57,025 bases of DNA from Chitinophaga filiformis (lineage in GTDB: Bacteria; Bacteroidota; Bacteroidia; Chitinophagales; Chitinophagaceae). Location of the stretch: positions 1 through 57,025 of the forward strand of contig NZ_FNBN01000007.1 in assembly GCF_900102545.1 (NCBI RefSeq), in the 5' to 3' direction. Below the pieces are notes generated by a model. It ran no database searches, was not told the origin of the DNA, and saw nothing but the letters and a program-made list of their open reading frames with translations. Shown piece by piece: positions 8,565 to 17,358 of this stretch (positions within the stretch are counted from its first letter, which is position 1; each line of letters starts with the position of its first letter). The position numbers and the translations under genes were made by a program.

Positions 8565-8581
8565 TTTGATTTGTATAAGCA
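8565..8581 (+). promoter_or_regulatory. 17-base element, copy 1 (before AraC gene)
   Basis: TTTGATTTGTATAAGCA recurs exactly at 9577-9593 before the exporter gene, and with 3 differences at 12916-12932 before the acetyltransferase. Here it overlaps a promoter -7 box (TACCTTTG, 8561-8568) and ends 8 bases before the AraC start, so autoregulation is likely. Confidence 0.5.
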
Positions 8582-8589
8582 ACAAAGCC

Positions 8590-9531
8590 ATGCCCGATAA
8601 ACTCATTCCCACAGAATCCCTGGTGCAATTCTACAAACGCACCGGCCAAGATATTCCACCGGAACTCCAGGAATCCGGCAAAGCGCATTTTAATGTTCGC
8701 GAGGCCCTTACATCCGCCCGTAAAACACCGTTCAACCGGCGGGACTATTTCAAGGTATGCCTTAGCTGCACTACCGGAAAAGGCAGTGGTGTGCTGCTGT
8801 ACAATGACGAGGAAATACAGATCAATCAAAGCTGCCTGATTTTCACCAATCCTGCAGTACCCACTTCCATAGAAATACATGAGCCATTCAACCGCCTGTA
8901 TTGTTTATTCAATACCCCCTTTATAGAAGGATATATCCCGGCTGATATACAATATGCCTGTCCGTTGTTCAATTCTTCCCTGCCGCCCGTAATACCAGTT
9001 ACAAAGGAAGAAAAAGAACAGCTGACTACTTACTTCAGGCAAATGCAGATGCTCCAGGCTACGGATTATACTTTTAAATGGGATATGATACGTAACCTGT
9101 TACAGCTTCTGATCCATGAAGGCATCCGTTTACAACAGAGTCTCCAGACACCTGCATCCATGGTGCGCGACCGGCTGGTAAATGACTTCTTCGCCTTACT
9201 GAATCAGCAGTTCCCGGTAGATTCGCCTGAAGCGCCATTGAAATTGCTAATGCCGGCCCACTTTGCCGACCTGTTGCATGTGCATGTGAACCATCTGAAC
9301 AGCGTGGTGAAAAAGCATACCAATAAAACCACCCGCGAAATTATTCATGAACGCGTGATCTCTGAGGCGAAAACATTACTGCGTAATACGAACTGGAACA
9401 TCGCGGAGATTGCCTATGCACTGGGTTTTGAATACCCTTCACACTTTAATAAATACTTCAAACAGGTAACCGCCTTAACGCCACTTGAGTTCCGCGTGGG
9501 AAAAAAGACAGTAACACCGGCACCAATCTAA
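8590..9531 (+). CDS. AraC-family transcriptional regulator
   Basis: 313 residues from the ATG at 8590; an upstream in-frame ATG at 8545 is rejected because it precedes the promoter box TACCTTTG at 8561-8568. The N-terminal half is a cupin-like sensing domain (FKVCLSCTTGKGSGVL, IQINQSCLIFTNP). The C-terminal 100 residues hold the two AraC helix-turn-helices (HVNHLNSVVKKHT and WNIAEIAYALGFEYPSHFNKYFKQVTAL split across the second HTH). It probably controls the adjacent exporter, because the 17-base element at its promoter is repeated there. It is clearly related to the regulator at 12949-13830. Its inducer is unknown. Confidence 0.88.
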   Translation: MPDKLIPTESLVQFYKRTGQDIPPELQESGKAHFNVREALTSARKTPFNRRDYFKVCLSCTTGKGSGVLLYNDEEIQINQSCLIFTNPAVPTSIEIHEPFNRLYCLFNTPFIEGYIPADIQYACPLFNSSLPPVIPVTKEEKEQLTTYFRQMQMLQATDYTFKWDMIRNLLQLLIHEGIRLQQSLQTPASMVRDRLVNDFFALLNQQFPVDSPEAPLKLLMPAHFADLLHVHVNHLNSVVKKHTNKTTREIIHERVISEAKTLLRNTNWNIAEIAYALGFEYPSHFNKYFKQVTALTPLEFRVGKKTVTPAPI

Positions 9532-9576
9532 AAATATTCAGAAGTTATCCTGATCGCCCAAACGGCTCAATCGACA

Positions 9577-9593
9577 TTTGATTTGTATAAGCA
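9577..9593 (+). promoter_or_regulatory. 17-base element, copy 2 (before exporter gene)
   Basis: Exact copy of the element at 8565-8581, placed 73 bases before the exporter start. A weak -7-like TAATTTTA lies at 9634-9641. It is probably an activator site of the AraC regulator. Confidence 0.5.
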
Positions 9594-9666
9594 TCCCTTT
9601 GAATCGTTTAATTACAATGGCAGCCGTCCTCCCTAATTTTACAGCGCCATTTTAAAAGAAATAACT

Positions 9667-10935
9667 ATGAGAAGGATCAAAGAATCAAGAATAGGCTGGA
9701 ACACCATTATGTCGTTGGGCCTTATTCCATTATCCGGCTTTGCCATGGACGTGTACATTCCGTCATTACCCGATATGGCAGTGCAATTACACACTTCACC
9801 TGCTGCTATTCAGCTTACACTTTCGCTCTTCATCATCAGCTACGGGATTTCGCAACTGATCGTAGGTGGATTGATCGACAGCTATGGCCGTTACATTCCC
9901 AATCTGGCAGCGATACTTGTATTCAGTATATCCAGCTTTATCATTGCCTATTCCACTAATATGCAGGTGATCTATGCTATGCGTATCGTACAGGGATTTA
10001 CTGTAGCAGTGATCGCAATAAGCAAGCGCGCATTTTTTATAGATCTCTATCAGGGAGAAGCGCTAAAGAAATACACGAGTATGTTCTCGGTGATCTGGGC
10101 CATCGCACCAATTGTTGCGCCTTTCCTCGGAGGCTTTTTTGAAACAACCTGGGGCTGGTCGTCTAACTTTATGTTTCTGGGATACTTCGGACTCGTGTTC
10201 TTTGTCATTGAAGCTGCTATTGGCGGCGAGTCAATGAAAGCAGCACAGCCATTCAGTGTACGATCAATGGCACAAACATATGGCCACATGATCAGAACAC
10301 CTGATTTTACTTCGGGTATTGTAGTACTGGGACTGGCCTACGGCATGGTATTGCTATATGGCATGTGCAGCCCATTCCTCATTGAACATCAATTGCATTT
10401 AGCAGCAACAGTAACAGGTTATTGCTCATTGTTCTCCGGACTCTCAGTTTTCATGGGTGGAACGATATCGAGAATGCTGGTAAATAAACCGTTTGGTAAA
10501 AAACTGGTGATGGCCAGTATTGCTCAACTGATCGCCGTAGCTGTTATGATACCGCTAACTATATACTACCATAATATATTCACGCTGTTACTTTATGTTT
10601 TCCTGCTGCACAGCACCGGTGGATTCATCTTCAATAACCTGATGTCTTATTGTCTGATCCGCTTTCCGCAATATGCAGGCAAAGCCAGCGGTTTGACAGG
10701 TGGTGGGTTTGCAGTGGTGACTTCTATACTGAGCACTTTTATGGTAAAGAGTATCTCTATCACCAACCAGGCTGTATTAGGTGTGGCTTATGGTATCATC
10801 GCTGCTCTTATGTTCCTGATACTCGCAAAAACGAAATGGAAAGGATCAGAAGAAAGGAAAGAGAAAGAAGTAACGGAAACAGCCTCAGAGGGACAACAGC
10901 CGGTTTTTGCTCTTTCTGATGGGAAAGCGCATTGA
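9667..10935 (+). CDS. Bcr/CflA-family MFS drug exporter
   Basis: 422 residues with about 12 membrane helices. The opening GFAMDVYIPSLPDMA block and the following LTLSLFIISYGISQLIVG segment with DSYGRY are typical of Bcr/CflA multidrug transporters, which export compounds such as bicyclomycin or chloramphenicol using the proton gradient. The C-terminal 30 residues are charged and cytosolic. It follows the AraC gene on the same strand with a shared promoter element, so it is probably induced by that regulator's ligand. The substrate cannot be read from the sequence. Confidence 0.88.
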   Translation: MRRIKESRIGWNTIMSLGLIPLSGFAMDVYIPSLPDMAVQLHTSPAAIQLTLSLFIISYGISQLIVGGLIDSYGRYIPNLAAILVFSISSFIIAYSTNMQVIYAMRIVQGFTVAVIAISKRAFFIDLYQGEALKKYTSMFSVIWAIAPIVAPFLGGFFETTWGWSSNFMFLGYFGLVFFVIEAAIGGESMKAAQPFSVRSMAQTYGHMIRTPDFTSGIVVLGLAYGMVLLYGMCSPFLIEHQLHLAATVTGYCSLFSGLSVFMGGTISRMLVNKPFGKKLVMASIAQLIAVAVMIPLTIYYHNIFTLLLYVFLLHSTGGFIFNNLMSYCLIRFPQYAGKASGLTGGGFAVVTSILSTFMVKSISITNQAVLGVAYGIIAALMFLILAKTKWKGSEERKEKEVTETASEGQQPVFALSDGKAH

Positions 10936-11027
10936 GCCCGATACATACATCAGCGAAGAATAACCAGAGTTGGCTGACCAATTACATAGCTGGACGCGGG
11001 GCTAAACAGCCAGCACCACAAAGGGAA

Positions 11028-11071
11028 TGCCTTATGTCTAAAGCCTATGATCGGACTTTAGACATAAGGCA
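11028..11071. terminator. Bidirectional terminator between convergent genes
   Basis: A perfect 16-bp stem, TGCCTTATGTCTAAAG (11028-11043) with its complement at 11056-11071 around a 12-base loop, lies between the convergent exporter and dehydrogenase genes. Confidence 0.7.
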
Positions 11072-11076
11072 AACGC

Positions 11077-12129
11077 TTAACTCAAAGATGCCATATTAAT
11101 CACAAAACGGTATTTCACATCACCTTTCAGCAGACGCTCATACGCCTCATTGATATTTTGAATGTTAATCAATTCAATATCGGCAGTGATATTATGCTTC
11201 CCGCAAAAATCCAGCATCTCCTGTGTTTCCGCAATACCGCCGATAGCAGAACCGGCAAAGCTTTTACGCCCCATAATAACACTAAAAGCGGCGACAGGCA
11301 GTGGATGTTCAGGTGCGCCCACCAAAGCTAGAGAACCATCTACACGTAATAAACTTAAATACGCATTGATGTCATGCTCAGCAGAAACAGCATCCAGGAT
11401 GAAGTGCAATTTCCCACGATAAGCGGCCATTTGCTGCTCATCTTTAGATAGTACCACCTCATCTGCACCGAGACGTTTGGCCTCAGCAAATTTCGATGCA
11501 GAAGTAGTAAAGGCCACAACATGCGCACCCATTGCTTTGGCGATCTTTATTCCCATATGTCCCAGGCCACCAATACCTACTATACCCACTTTCTTACCAG
11601 GTCCCACATTCCAGTGACGGAGCGGCGAATAGGTTGTGATGCCGGCACATAAAAGTGGTGCTGCTGCTGCCAGATCGAGGTTTTCAGGAATGCGCAACAC
11701 ATAGTTTTCATCCACCACAATGTTTTCGGAATAACCTCCGAAGGTATGCGTATTCAGGTGTTTATCAGGTGAGTTATAGGTGCCAATCATACCCGGTTCA
11801 CAATATTGTTCCAACCCATCTTTACAGTATTCGCACTCACGGCAGGAATCTACTATACAGCCCACTCCTACCAGGTCTCCTACCTTAAACTTAGTGACAT
11901 GATTCCCTACGCTGACAATCCTTCCCACTATTTCATGCCCTGGTACGCAAGGATAAATGGTACCAGGCCATTCATTCCGCGCGGTATGCAGATCAGAGTG
12001 ACAAACACCACAATACAAAATGTCAATTTGTACATCATGCGGTGTAACGTACCTGCGATTGATGTTCAATTGATTTAATGGCGCATCGGCGGCTTGTGTG
12101 CCGTACGCTTTGATACTGTTTACGTCCAT
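11077..12129 (-). CDS. yahK: Zinc-dependent NADP alcohol dehydrogenase, YahK type
   Basis: 350 residues, soluble medium-chain dehydrogenase. Catalytic zinc ligands are visible at Cys43 (CGVCHSDLH) and His65-Glu66 (PGHE). The structural zinc site uses Cys96, Cys99, Cys102 and Cys110. The nucleotide fold shows GIGGLGHMG. Blocks such as VGVGCIVDSC, APLLCAGITTYSPLRHW and the end NEAYERLLKGDVKYRFVI match Escherichia coli YahK as I recall it; that enzyme reduces a broad range of aldehydes with NADPH. Placed between an exporter and an acetyltransferase under AraC regulators, it would fit a detoxification group. Confidence 0.88.
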   Translation of the reverse strand: MDVNSIKAYGTQAADAPLNQLNINRRYVTPHDVQIDILYCGVCHSDLHTARNEWPGTIYPCVPGHEIVGRIVSVGNHVTKFKVGDLVGVGCIVDSCRECEYCKDGLEQYCEPGMIGTYNSPDKHLNTHTFGGYSENIVVDENYVLRIPENLDLAAAAPLLCAGITTYSPLRHWNVGPGKKVGIVGIGGLGHMGIKIAKAMGAHVVAFTTSASKFAEAKRLGADEVVLSKDEQQMAAYRGKLHFILDAVSAEHDINAYLSLLRVDGSLALVGAPEHPLPVAAFSVIMGRKSFAGSAIGGIAETQEMLDFCGKHNITADIELINIQNINEAYERLLKGDVKYRFVINMASLS

Positions 12130-12276
12130 ATTTAATCTGATTTTGTTCTTGCTAAATATTTCCCTTTGTTAATGACAAACTCAAGGAAAAATGATTGAGG
12201 TTAGTTGTATTAGTTACGTTAATATGCTCCTGACTTATATATTCGTTATTGAAAGATCGCTTTCGCGTCTCGTAGC

Positions 12277-12864
12277 TCATGAATGGCCTGCCACCTGTGA
12301 GGGAACTGACTTTACGACTTTCGCCGGAACACCGGCTACGATAGTATTATCAGGCACATCCCTTGAAACAACGGCGCCGGCTGCTACGACTGCATTTTCG
12401 CCAACAGTTACTCCCGGGAGTATAGTTACACCAGCACCAAGCCAGGCATTTCGTTTAATTACAATGGGTTTTGTCACAAGCGTTCTTCTGTTGGCAGGAT
12501 CCAAAGGATGATTCTCAGTAATCAGGTTCACCTTCGGACCGATCAGTACATCATCTTCAATAGTAATACCGCCCATATCCAGGAAAGAACAGGCATGATT
12601 GATAAATACATTTTTACCTAAACTGATAAAGCGGCCGAAATTGGTAAAGAACGGCACAAACACCGTCGTACTTTCGTCGATCTCAGCACCTATGATCTCA
12701 CCGAGGCGCTTGCGTGCTTCTCCGGTACTGGTAGAGTTATTAAGGCCAGGTGATAATTTAATTGTGCTTGAGACAATAGATAGAATGGTGTCATATTCCG
12801 GCTCTTCCATGCTCACCGGTTCGCCTCCCTTAAGTCTGAAAAGAATGTTCTCTGATTTGCTCAT
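12277..12864 (-). CDS. Hexapeptide-repeat acetyltransferase (LacA/NodL type)
   Basis: 195 residues from the ATG at 12864; the frame opens earlier only with TTG, and the -7 box TACCTTTG (12889-12896) lies inside that extension. The C-terminal half has left-handed beta-helix hexapeptides (ITIEDDVLIGPKV, IKRNAWLGAGVTILPGV, VGENAVVAAGAVV) and the conserved NHPLD loop and VPAKVV ending of sugar O-acetyltransferases. These transfer acetyl from acetyl-CoA to small acceptors. The real acceptor may be a sugar or a xenobiotic. It carries a third, imperfect copy of the local 17-base element upstream. Confidence 0.85.
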   Translation of the reverse strand: MSKSENILFRLKGGEPVSMEEPEYDTILSIVSSTIKLSPGLNNSTSTGEARKRLGEIIGAEIDESTTVFVPFFTNFGRFISLGKNVFINHACSFLDMGGITIEDDVLIGPKVNLITENHPLDPANRRTLVTKPIVIKRNAWLGAGVTILPGVTVGENAVVAAGAVVSRDVPDNTIVAGVPAKVVKSVPSQVAGHS

Positions 12865-12888
12865 CAAAAATACCCGTTGATACGTCCA

Positions 12889-12896
12889 CAAAGGTA
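12889..12896 (-). promoter_or_regulatory. -7 box of the acetyltransferase gene
   Basis: TACCTTTG on the reverse strand matches TAnnTTTG and lies 24 bases before the chosen start. No clear TTG -33 box is seen, which fits activator dependence. Confidence 0.5.
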
Positions 12897-12915
12897 CCGG
12901 GCATATGATCCCTGA

Positions 12916-12932
12916 TGCTAACAGAAATCAAA
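12916..12932 (-). promoter_or_regulatory. 17-base element, imperfect copy 3
   Basis: On the reverse strand TTTGATTTCTGTTAGCA matches the exact pair at 8565 and 9577 in 14 of 17 bases. It ends 19 bases upstream of the -7 box, a normal activator position. Confidence 0.4.
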
Positions 12933-12948
12933 GGAATCATTAAGAATT

Positions 12949-13830
12949 TCAAACAATCGGTGTTGTCCGGTAGGTAGTGGGGTTCACGCCGGTCATACGC
13001 TTGAAATAGTTATTGAAATAGGTTGGGTATTCAAAGCCAAGCGCATAGGCTATATCGGCTACAGGCCAGTCTGTATGTTGCAACAGCGCCTTCGCTTCGC
13101 TGGTGATCCTTTCCGTAATGTGTGCTGTAGTAGGCTTACCAGTCACCTCCTTCACCATCCGGTTCAGGTGATTCACATGCACACCCAGGTTCTGCGCATA
13201 ATCCTGCGCTGTAGTGAACTGAAGCGGCCGGTCAGCCGTTTCAATAGGGAACTGGCGCTCTAATAACTCCAGGAATACAGCTGTAAGTCTTGAGGCCGCA
13301 TTCTTTTTAGTATCAAACCTTTCAGATGGCTGTAATTTCAGGGCTTCATGGATGATCAGATTGATATAATTGCGCATGAGATCATCCTTATAGACATAAT
13401 CAGATTTCTGTTCTTCAATCATCTTCAGGAAGATAGTGTTAAGAAACTCCCGCTGCGCCTGCGTAATCTCCAGGATCGGCGTACCACCAATCTTAAATAG
13501 CGGCGACTGCTGCAGACTTTCGGAGCGCATAGCCGCCTTTATAAAATCCTCTGAAAAAAGGCAGGTGTAGCCTACATAAGTGGTTGAAAGCGTTTCCCAG
13601 GAATATGGTATATGCGGGTTGCCGAAGAACAGGATACTTCCATCCGCCTCAAAACTTCTGTCGGCATAATGAATGATGCTTTTGCCTGTGGTCAGGCATA
13701 TCTTATAGAAATCTTTCCTGCTGTAGATACGGGTGGCTGCGCCGTCACCCTCTATTTGAAAAACGTTAAATCCCTTCAGCTTCAGGTCACTGTTAAAAGG
13801 GGACAAAGAACGTACAACTTTATCTTTCAT
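12949..13830 (-). CDS. AraC-family transcriptional regulator, paralog
   Basis: 293 residues. N-terminal cupin-like sensing domain (FYKICLTTGKSIIHYADRSFEADGSILFFGNP) and C-terminal double HTH (VHVNHLNRMVKEVTGK, WPVADIAYALGFEYPTYFNNYFKRMTGV, split for length). It shares many blocks with the regulator at 8590-9531, including RKDFYKICL/RRDYFKVCL and IAYALGFEYP, so the two arose by duplication. It precedes the acetyltransferase on the same strand by 84 bases and may control it. A -7 box TAACTTTG sits only 4 bases before its ATG, so the transcript could be nearly leaderless. Confidence 0.87.
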   Translation of the reverse strand: MKDKVVRSLSPFNSDLKLKGFNVFQIEGDGAATRIYSRKDFYKICLTTGKSIIHYADRSFEADGSILFFGNPHIPYSWETLSTTYVGYTCLFSEDFIKAAMRSESLQQSPLFKIGGTPILEITQAQREFLNTIFLKMIEEQKSDYVYKDDLMRNYINLIIHEALKLQPSERFDTKKNAASRLTAVFLELLERQFPIETADRPLQFTTAQDYAQNLGVHVNHLNRMVKEVTGKPTTAHITERITSEAKALLQHTDWPVADIAYALGFEYPTYFNNYFKRMTGVNPTTYRTTPIV

Positions 13831-14124
13831 GACACAAAGTTAAGGAATTGAAACATTTCATGGGAGTGCCAGGTTCCGGGGGTATTAGCTTGTCACTACC
13901 AGCAAAGCAGATTTGATTTCGCTACCATTCATCAGTTCAAGTTTTAAATGAGTAATCAGGTTTCAGTCTTCTTAAGGCGAACCAAAGTTCAATTTTTCGG
14001 ATCGGAAAACTACCTATCCGGAAGTTCAGTTTCTCTTATTTAAAAGACCAGAGCAGTGGTGACAACATGATTAATTTATCATTTCTACCATGATAATTCA
14101 TAAATTGTCAAACAAACACCTATT
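13831..14124. other. Divergent intergenic region
   Basis: It holds the -7 box of the AraC gene (TAACTTTG, reverse strand, 13835-13842) and a small inverted repeat TTATCAT / ATGATAA (14076-14082, 14090-14096) before the M61 gene. No gene was seen. Confidence 0.5.
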
Positions 14125-15630
14125 ATGAGCATCAAACGAACGCTTATCCTGTGCCTTTTCCTCCTGGCAAGGAATTTTGCCTGGGCGCAGGAAATGACCT
14201 ATACCGTTAGCCCGGTACTATCAGATACCCCTTATTATCACATTGAATTAGCCTGTCGGGGGGTCTCTGGTGATTCCCTTCAGTTCTCAATACCCGACTG
14301 GACACCTGGTTACTATCAGCTGATGGATTACGCTGCTGCAGTCCGTAATGTGCAGGCAAAAGATATTAACGGCAACACTTTGCTATGTAAAAAGACTGGG
14401 AAAAACAGCTGGTGGATATATAATACATCAGCTGCGCCGGTAATAAATCTGCAATATGATGTGCGCTCCACGCGGTTGTTTGTGGCATCCAATTACCTGG
14501 AGGCAGACCGGGGATTTATTTCTCCCGCAGGAATGTTCATGCATCTTAAGGGGCATATCGAACAGGCGGTCACCCTAACTGTAAAGCCGTTAAATGGCTG
14601 GAGCGTCGCAACAGGCCTGAGGCCAGTGCCCGATCAACAGTATACCTATATAGCGTCTGATTTTGATGTACTTTATGATAGTCCTATCCTGATGGGAAAG
14701 CTGGAAACCTTCCCCTCTTTTGATGTACAGGGCAAACCGCATCATTTTATCGCCTATCGCCCCCGTGAGTTTGACAGAGCTGCATTCATGAAAGACCTGC
14801 AAAAGATTATCAACACTGCTGCTGATATTATTGGCGACATCCCATATGATAATTATACCTTTCTGGGGATTGGGTCAGGCATGGGTGGCATTGAGCACCT
14901 GAACTCCACCGCCGTTTCTTTTACTGGTGGCAACTTAAATAAACCAGAAGAAAAGATCAGGACGTATAATTTTCTGGCACATGAATATTTCCATCATTAC
15001 AATGTGAAACGTATCCGGCCAATAGAACTGGGGCCCTTTGACTATGATCATGGTAGTAAAACACGGCTATTGTGGGTATCCGAAGGCTTTACCGTGTACT
15101 ATGAATATATGATCCTCTGCCGGGCAGGGTTTACTACACCTGATGAAGTCCTGAGGGCATTACAAAATAATATTCATGCATATGAGTCCAAACCTGGTCG
15201 CCTTCTTCAGTCGGCCGCAGGCGCCAGCTATAATACCTGGAGCGACGGACCATTTGGTGCTGGCGACAGCTCCATTTCCTATTATGAGAAGGGTCCGGTG
15301 CTGGGCGCCTTAATGGACCTGAAGATCCGTCACGAAACCCGGAACAAGTATTCTCTCGACGATGTGATGCGCGCCTTATACCGGGAATACTACCAGGAGA
15401 AAAAAAGAGGTTTTACTGAAGCGGAGTTCAGATCAGTTGCAGAACGTATTGCCGGCGTTTCTCTGGCAGAATGCTTTGACTATGCCAATACTGTCAAAAC
15501 GCCCGATTATAAGAAGTACTTCGGCTATGCCGGTTTGGATGTGGCAACGAAGGACGGCAGCTTTGCAATTACCCGAAGGAAGTCTATGAATACATTACAG
15601 GAGAGTATATTGAAAGATTGGTTGCCATAA
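14125..15630 (+). CDS. Secreted M61-family aminopeptidase, C-terminus short
   Basis: 501 residues with a signal peptide ending WAQ. The M61 N-terminal beta domain is followed by the catalytic domain: GMGGIEHLNS (about 252-261), the zinc motif His286-Glu287-Tyr-Phe-His290, and the third ligand Glu320 in WVSEGFTVYYEY. M61 enzymes remove N-terminal glycine or alanine and are exported. Members usually have a C-terminal PDZ domain of about 90 residues; here the protein ends soon after YFGYAGLDV, so that domain is missing. The sequence after the stop shows no obvious continuation. It probably serves peptide scavenging. Confidence 0.85.
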   Translation: MSIKRTLILCLFLLARNFAWAQEMTYTVSPVLSDTPYYHIELACRGVSGDSLQFSIPDWTPGYYQLMDYAAAVRNVQAKDINGNTLLCKKTGKNSWWIYNTSAAPVINLQYDVRSTRLFVASNYLEADRGFISPAGMFMHLKGHIEQAVTLTVKPLNGWSVATGLRPVPDQQYTYIASDFDVLYDSPILMGKLETFPSFDVQGKPHHFIAYRPREFDRAAFMKDLQKIINTAADIIGDIPYDNYTFLGIGSGMGGIEHLNSTAVSFTGGNLNKPEEKIRTYNFLAHEYFHHYNVKRIRPIELGPFDYDHGSKTRLLWVSEGFTVYYEYMILCRAGFTTPDEVLRALQNNIHAYESKPGRLLQSAAGASYNTWSDGPFGAGDSSISYYEKGPVLGALMDLKIRHETRNKYSLDDVMRALYREYYQEKKRGFTEAEFRSVAERIAGVSLAECFDYANTVKTPDYKKYFGYAGLDVATKDGSFAITRRKSMNTLQESILKDWLP

Positions 15631-15670
15631 GTTAACCAACGCACCCCCAGATAGTAACAAAAGCACCCCC

Positions 15671-15698
15671 TTGAGAGAGTGGGCTTGTATTAGTTTTG
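15671..15698 (+). promoter_or_regulatory. Promoter of the GH43 gene
   Basis: TTG (15671-15673) and TAGTTTTG (15691-15698), 17 bases apart, match the Bacteroidota consensus. The -7 box lies in the loop of the inverted repeat 15681-15728. Confidence 0.55.
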
Positions 15699-15737
15699 TG
15701 CCGGTCGGACGCTTTGAGATACAAGCCCGCTTTTATT
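15681..15737 (+). terminator. 10-bp inverted repeat, terminator or operator
   Basis: GGGCTTGTAT (15681-15690) and ATACAAGCCC (15719-15728) are perfect complements and GCTTTTATTTT follows. As RNA it would end the M61 transcript; as DNA it flanks the GH43 -7 box. The two readings cannot be separated here. Confidence 0.45.
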
Positions 15738-15765
15738 TTCAAACTAAAATGACAAACCACGTATT

Positions 15766-17358
15766 ATGATTCAAAAGACTGGTCTCTTTTTTCTTTACAT
15801 GCTATTGCTTGTTTTACCGGATGCTCTTTTTGCACAACAGGGATATAAAAATCCGGTGGTCCGGGGCTTTAATCCTGATCCCAGCATCTGTCGCGTCAAC
15901 GATGATTTCTACCTGGTGACTTCATCATTCGAATACTTTCCCGGATTACCTATCTATCATAGTAAGGATCTAGTTAACTGGGAGCAGATAGGCCATTGCC
16001 TGAATCGCGAATCCCAGCTCCCTCTGCAGAAGGCGCCCTCTTCCGGTGGACTATACGCACCGTCTATCAGATATCATAAAGGCAAATTTTATGTTATCTG
16101 TACAAATGTATCTGGCGGTGGCAACTTCTACTGTACAGCGGATAATCCGGCAGGGCCATGGAGCGACCCTGTCTGGGTAGGCATCAAAAGCATAGATCCG
16201 GATATTTTCTGGGATGATGATGACAGGTCTTATTTCGTAACTCAGGGCAATGAGGGAATACGGATTACGGAGATCGATATCAGGTCAGGAAAGACACTTT
16301 CCCCTGAACACCTGGTCTGGGCAGGTACAGGTGGCCGTTTCCCTGAGGCGCCACATGTTTACCGGAAAGACGGATATTATTACCTTTTACTGGGAGAAGG
16401 CGGTACGGAGTATGCGCATAGTACAACGATAGGACGGAGCAAATATCTTTTCGGTCCTTATGAAGCATGTCCGCTGAACCCCATTATAACGCATTGCAAC
16501 AGGCTAGGACAGGGTAATCCGATCCAGGGTGTAGGGCATGCCGATCTGATACAGGCTCCTGATAGCTCATGGTGGGCCGTTTTCCTGGGCTTCCGCGTTA
16601 CTCAGGTCTATTCATACTATCACGTTTTAGGCAGGGAGACCTTTCTTGCACCGGTAAGCTGGCCTAAAGATGGCTGGCCACAGGTCAACGGCAACGGGAT
16701 CATCAACATTGACATGAATGTCCCTACCCTACCACTCCATCCGTTTGCCAAACAAGCGACCCGTGTTGGCTTCGATAGTCCGGCGCTTGGCTATGAATGG
16801 CAGTATCTGCGTAATCCTATAGCGGAAAACTACTCATTGAGTGAACGAAAAGGATACCTGAGAATAAGTGCGTCGCCTTTTACATTGAATAAGCCGGCAG
16901 CGCTCAGTCTTGTTGCACGTAGACAGACCGAGCATGACTTCACAGCTGAAACGGATTTCGAGTTAGTGTCTTCCACTGAAGATGAAGAAGCAGGTATCAC
17001 GCTTATGCAAAACAATACGCACCATTACGATCTTCTGCTCAAACGGAAGAACGGTAAGTATGTTGTGCAGCTGCGCGTTATGGTTGGTTCACTTTCCTAC
17101 ATCGCAGCAGAACAGGCGGTAGATGACAACAAGGTGAATTTCCGGGTGAAAGGCAGTCCTCTGACCTATACTTTCAGTTACCTGAACAGGAAGAAAGGCA
17201 AATACGAGGAGTTAAAAAAGCTCGATACAAGGTATCTGAGTACCGAAGTGGCAGGTGGGTTCACAGGCGTCATGATCGGGCTCTATGCAACTTCAAATGG
17301 GCATAAAACGACATCGAAAGCGTATTTCGACTGGTTTGATTATAAGGTGGGTGAATAA
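15766..17358 (+). CDS. Secreted GH43 family beta-xylosidase / arabinofuranosidase
   Basis: 530 residues with a signal peptide ending ALFAQQ. The five-bladed GH43 catalytic domain has the base Asp38 (NPDPS), the pKa-tuning Asp144 (SIDPDIFWD) and the general acid Glu194 (RFPEAPHVY). A C-terminal beta-sandwich of about 190 residues (from about 340) resembles the xylosidase accessory domain of this family. The substrate is probably xylo- or arabino-oligosaccharides in plant hemicellulose. It has no SusC/SusD neighbours, so it is not in a typical polysaccharide utilisation locus. Confidence 0.88.
   Translation: MIQKTGLFFLYMLLLVLPDALFAQQGYKNPVVRGFNPDPSICRVNDDFYLVTSSFEYFPGLPIYHSKDLVNWEQIGHCLNRESQLPLQKAPSSGGLYAPSIRYHKGKFYVICTNVSGGGNFYCTADNPAGPWSDPVWVGIKSIDPDIFWDDDDRSYFVTQGNEGIRITEIDIRSGKTLSPEHLVWAGTGGRFPEAPHVYRKDGYYYLLLGEGGTEYAHSTTIGRSKYLFGPYEACPLNPIITHCNRLGQGNPIQGVGHADLIQAPDSSWWAVFLGFRVTQVYSYYHVLGRETFLAPVSWPKDGWPQVNGNGIINIDMNVPTLPLHPFAKQATRVGFDSPALGYEWQYLRNPIAENYSLSERKGYLRISASPFTLNKPAALSLVARRQTEHDFTAETDFELVSSTEDEEAGITLMQNNTHHYDLLLKRKNGKYVVQLRVMVGSLSYIAAEQAVDDNKVNFRVKGSPLTYTFSYLNRKKGKYEELKKLDTRYLSTEVAGGFTGVMIGLYATSNGHKTTSKAYFDWFDYKVGE

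Noticed and set aside
8545..8589. Earlier ATG for the AraC regulator
   Set aside because: It lies upstream of the promoter -7 box at 8561-8568, so the transcript would start after it.
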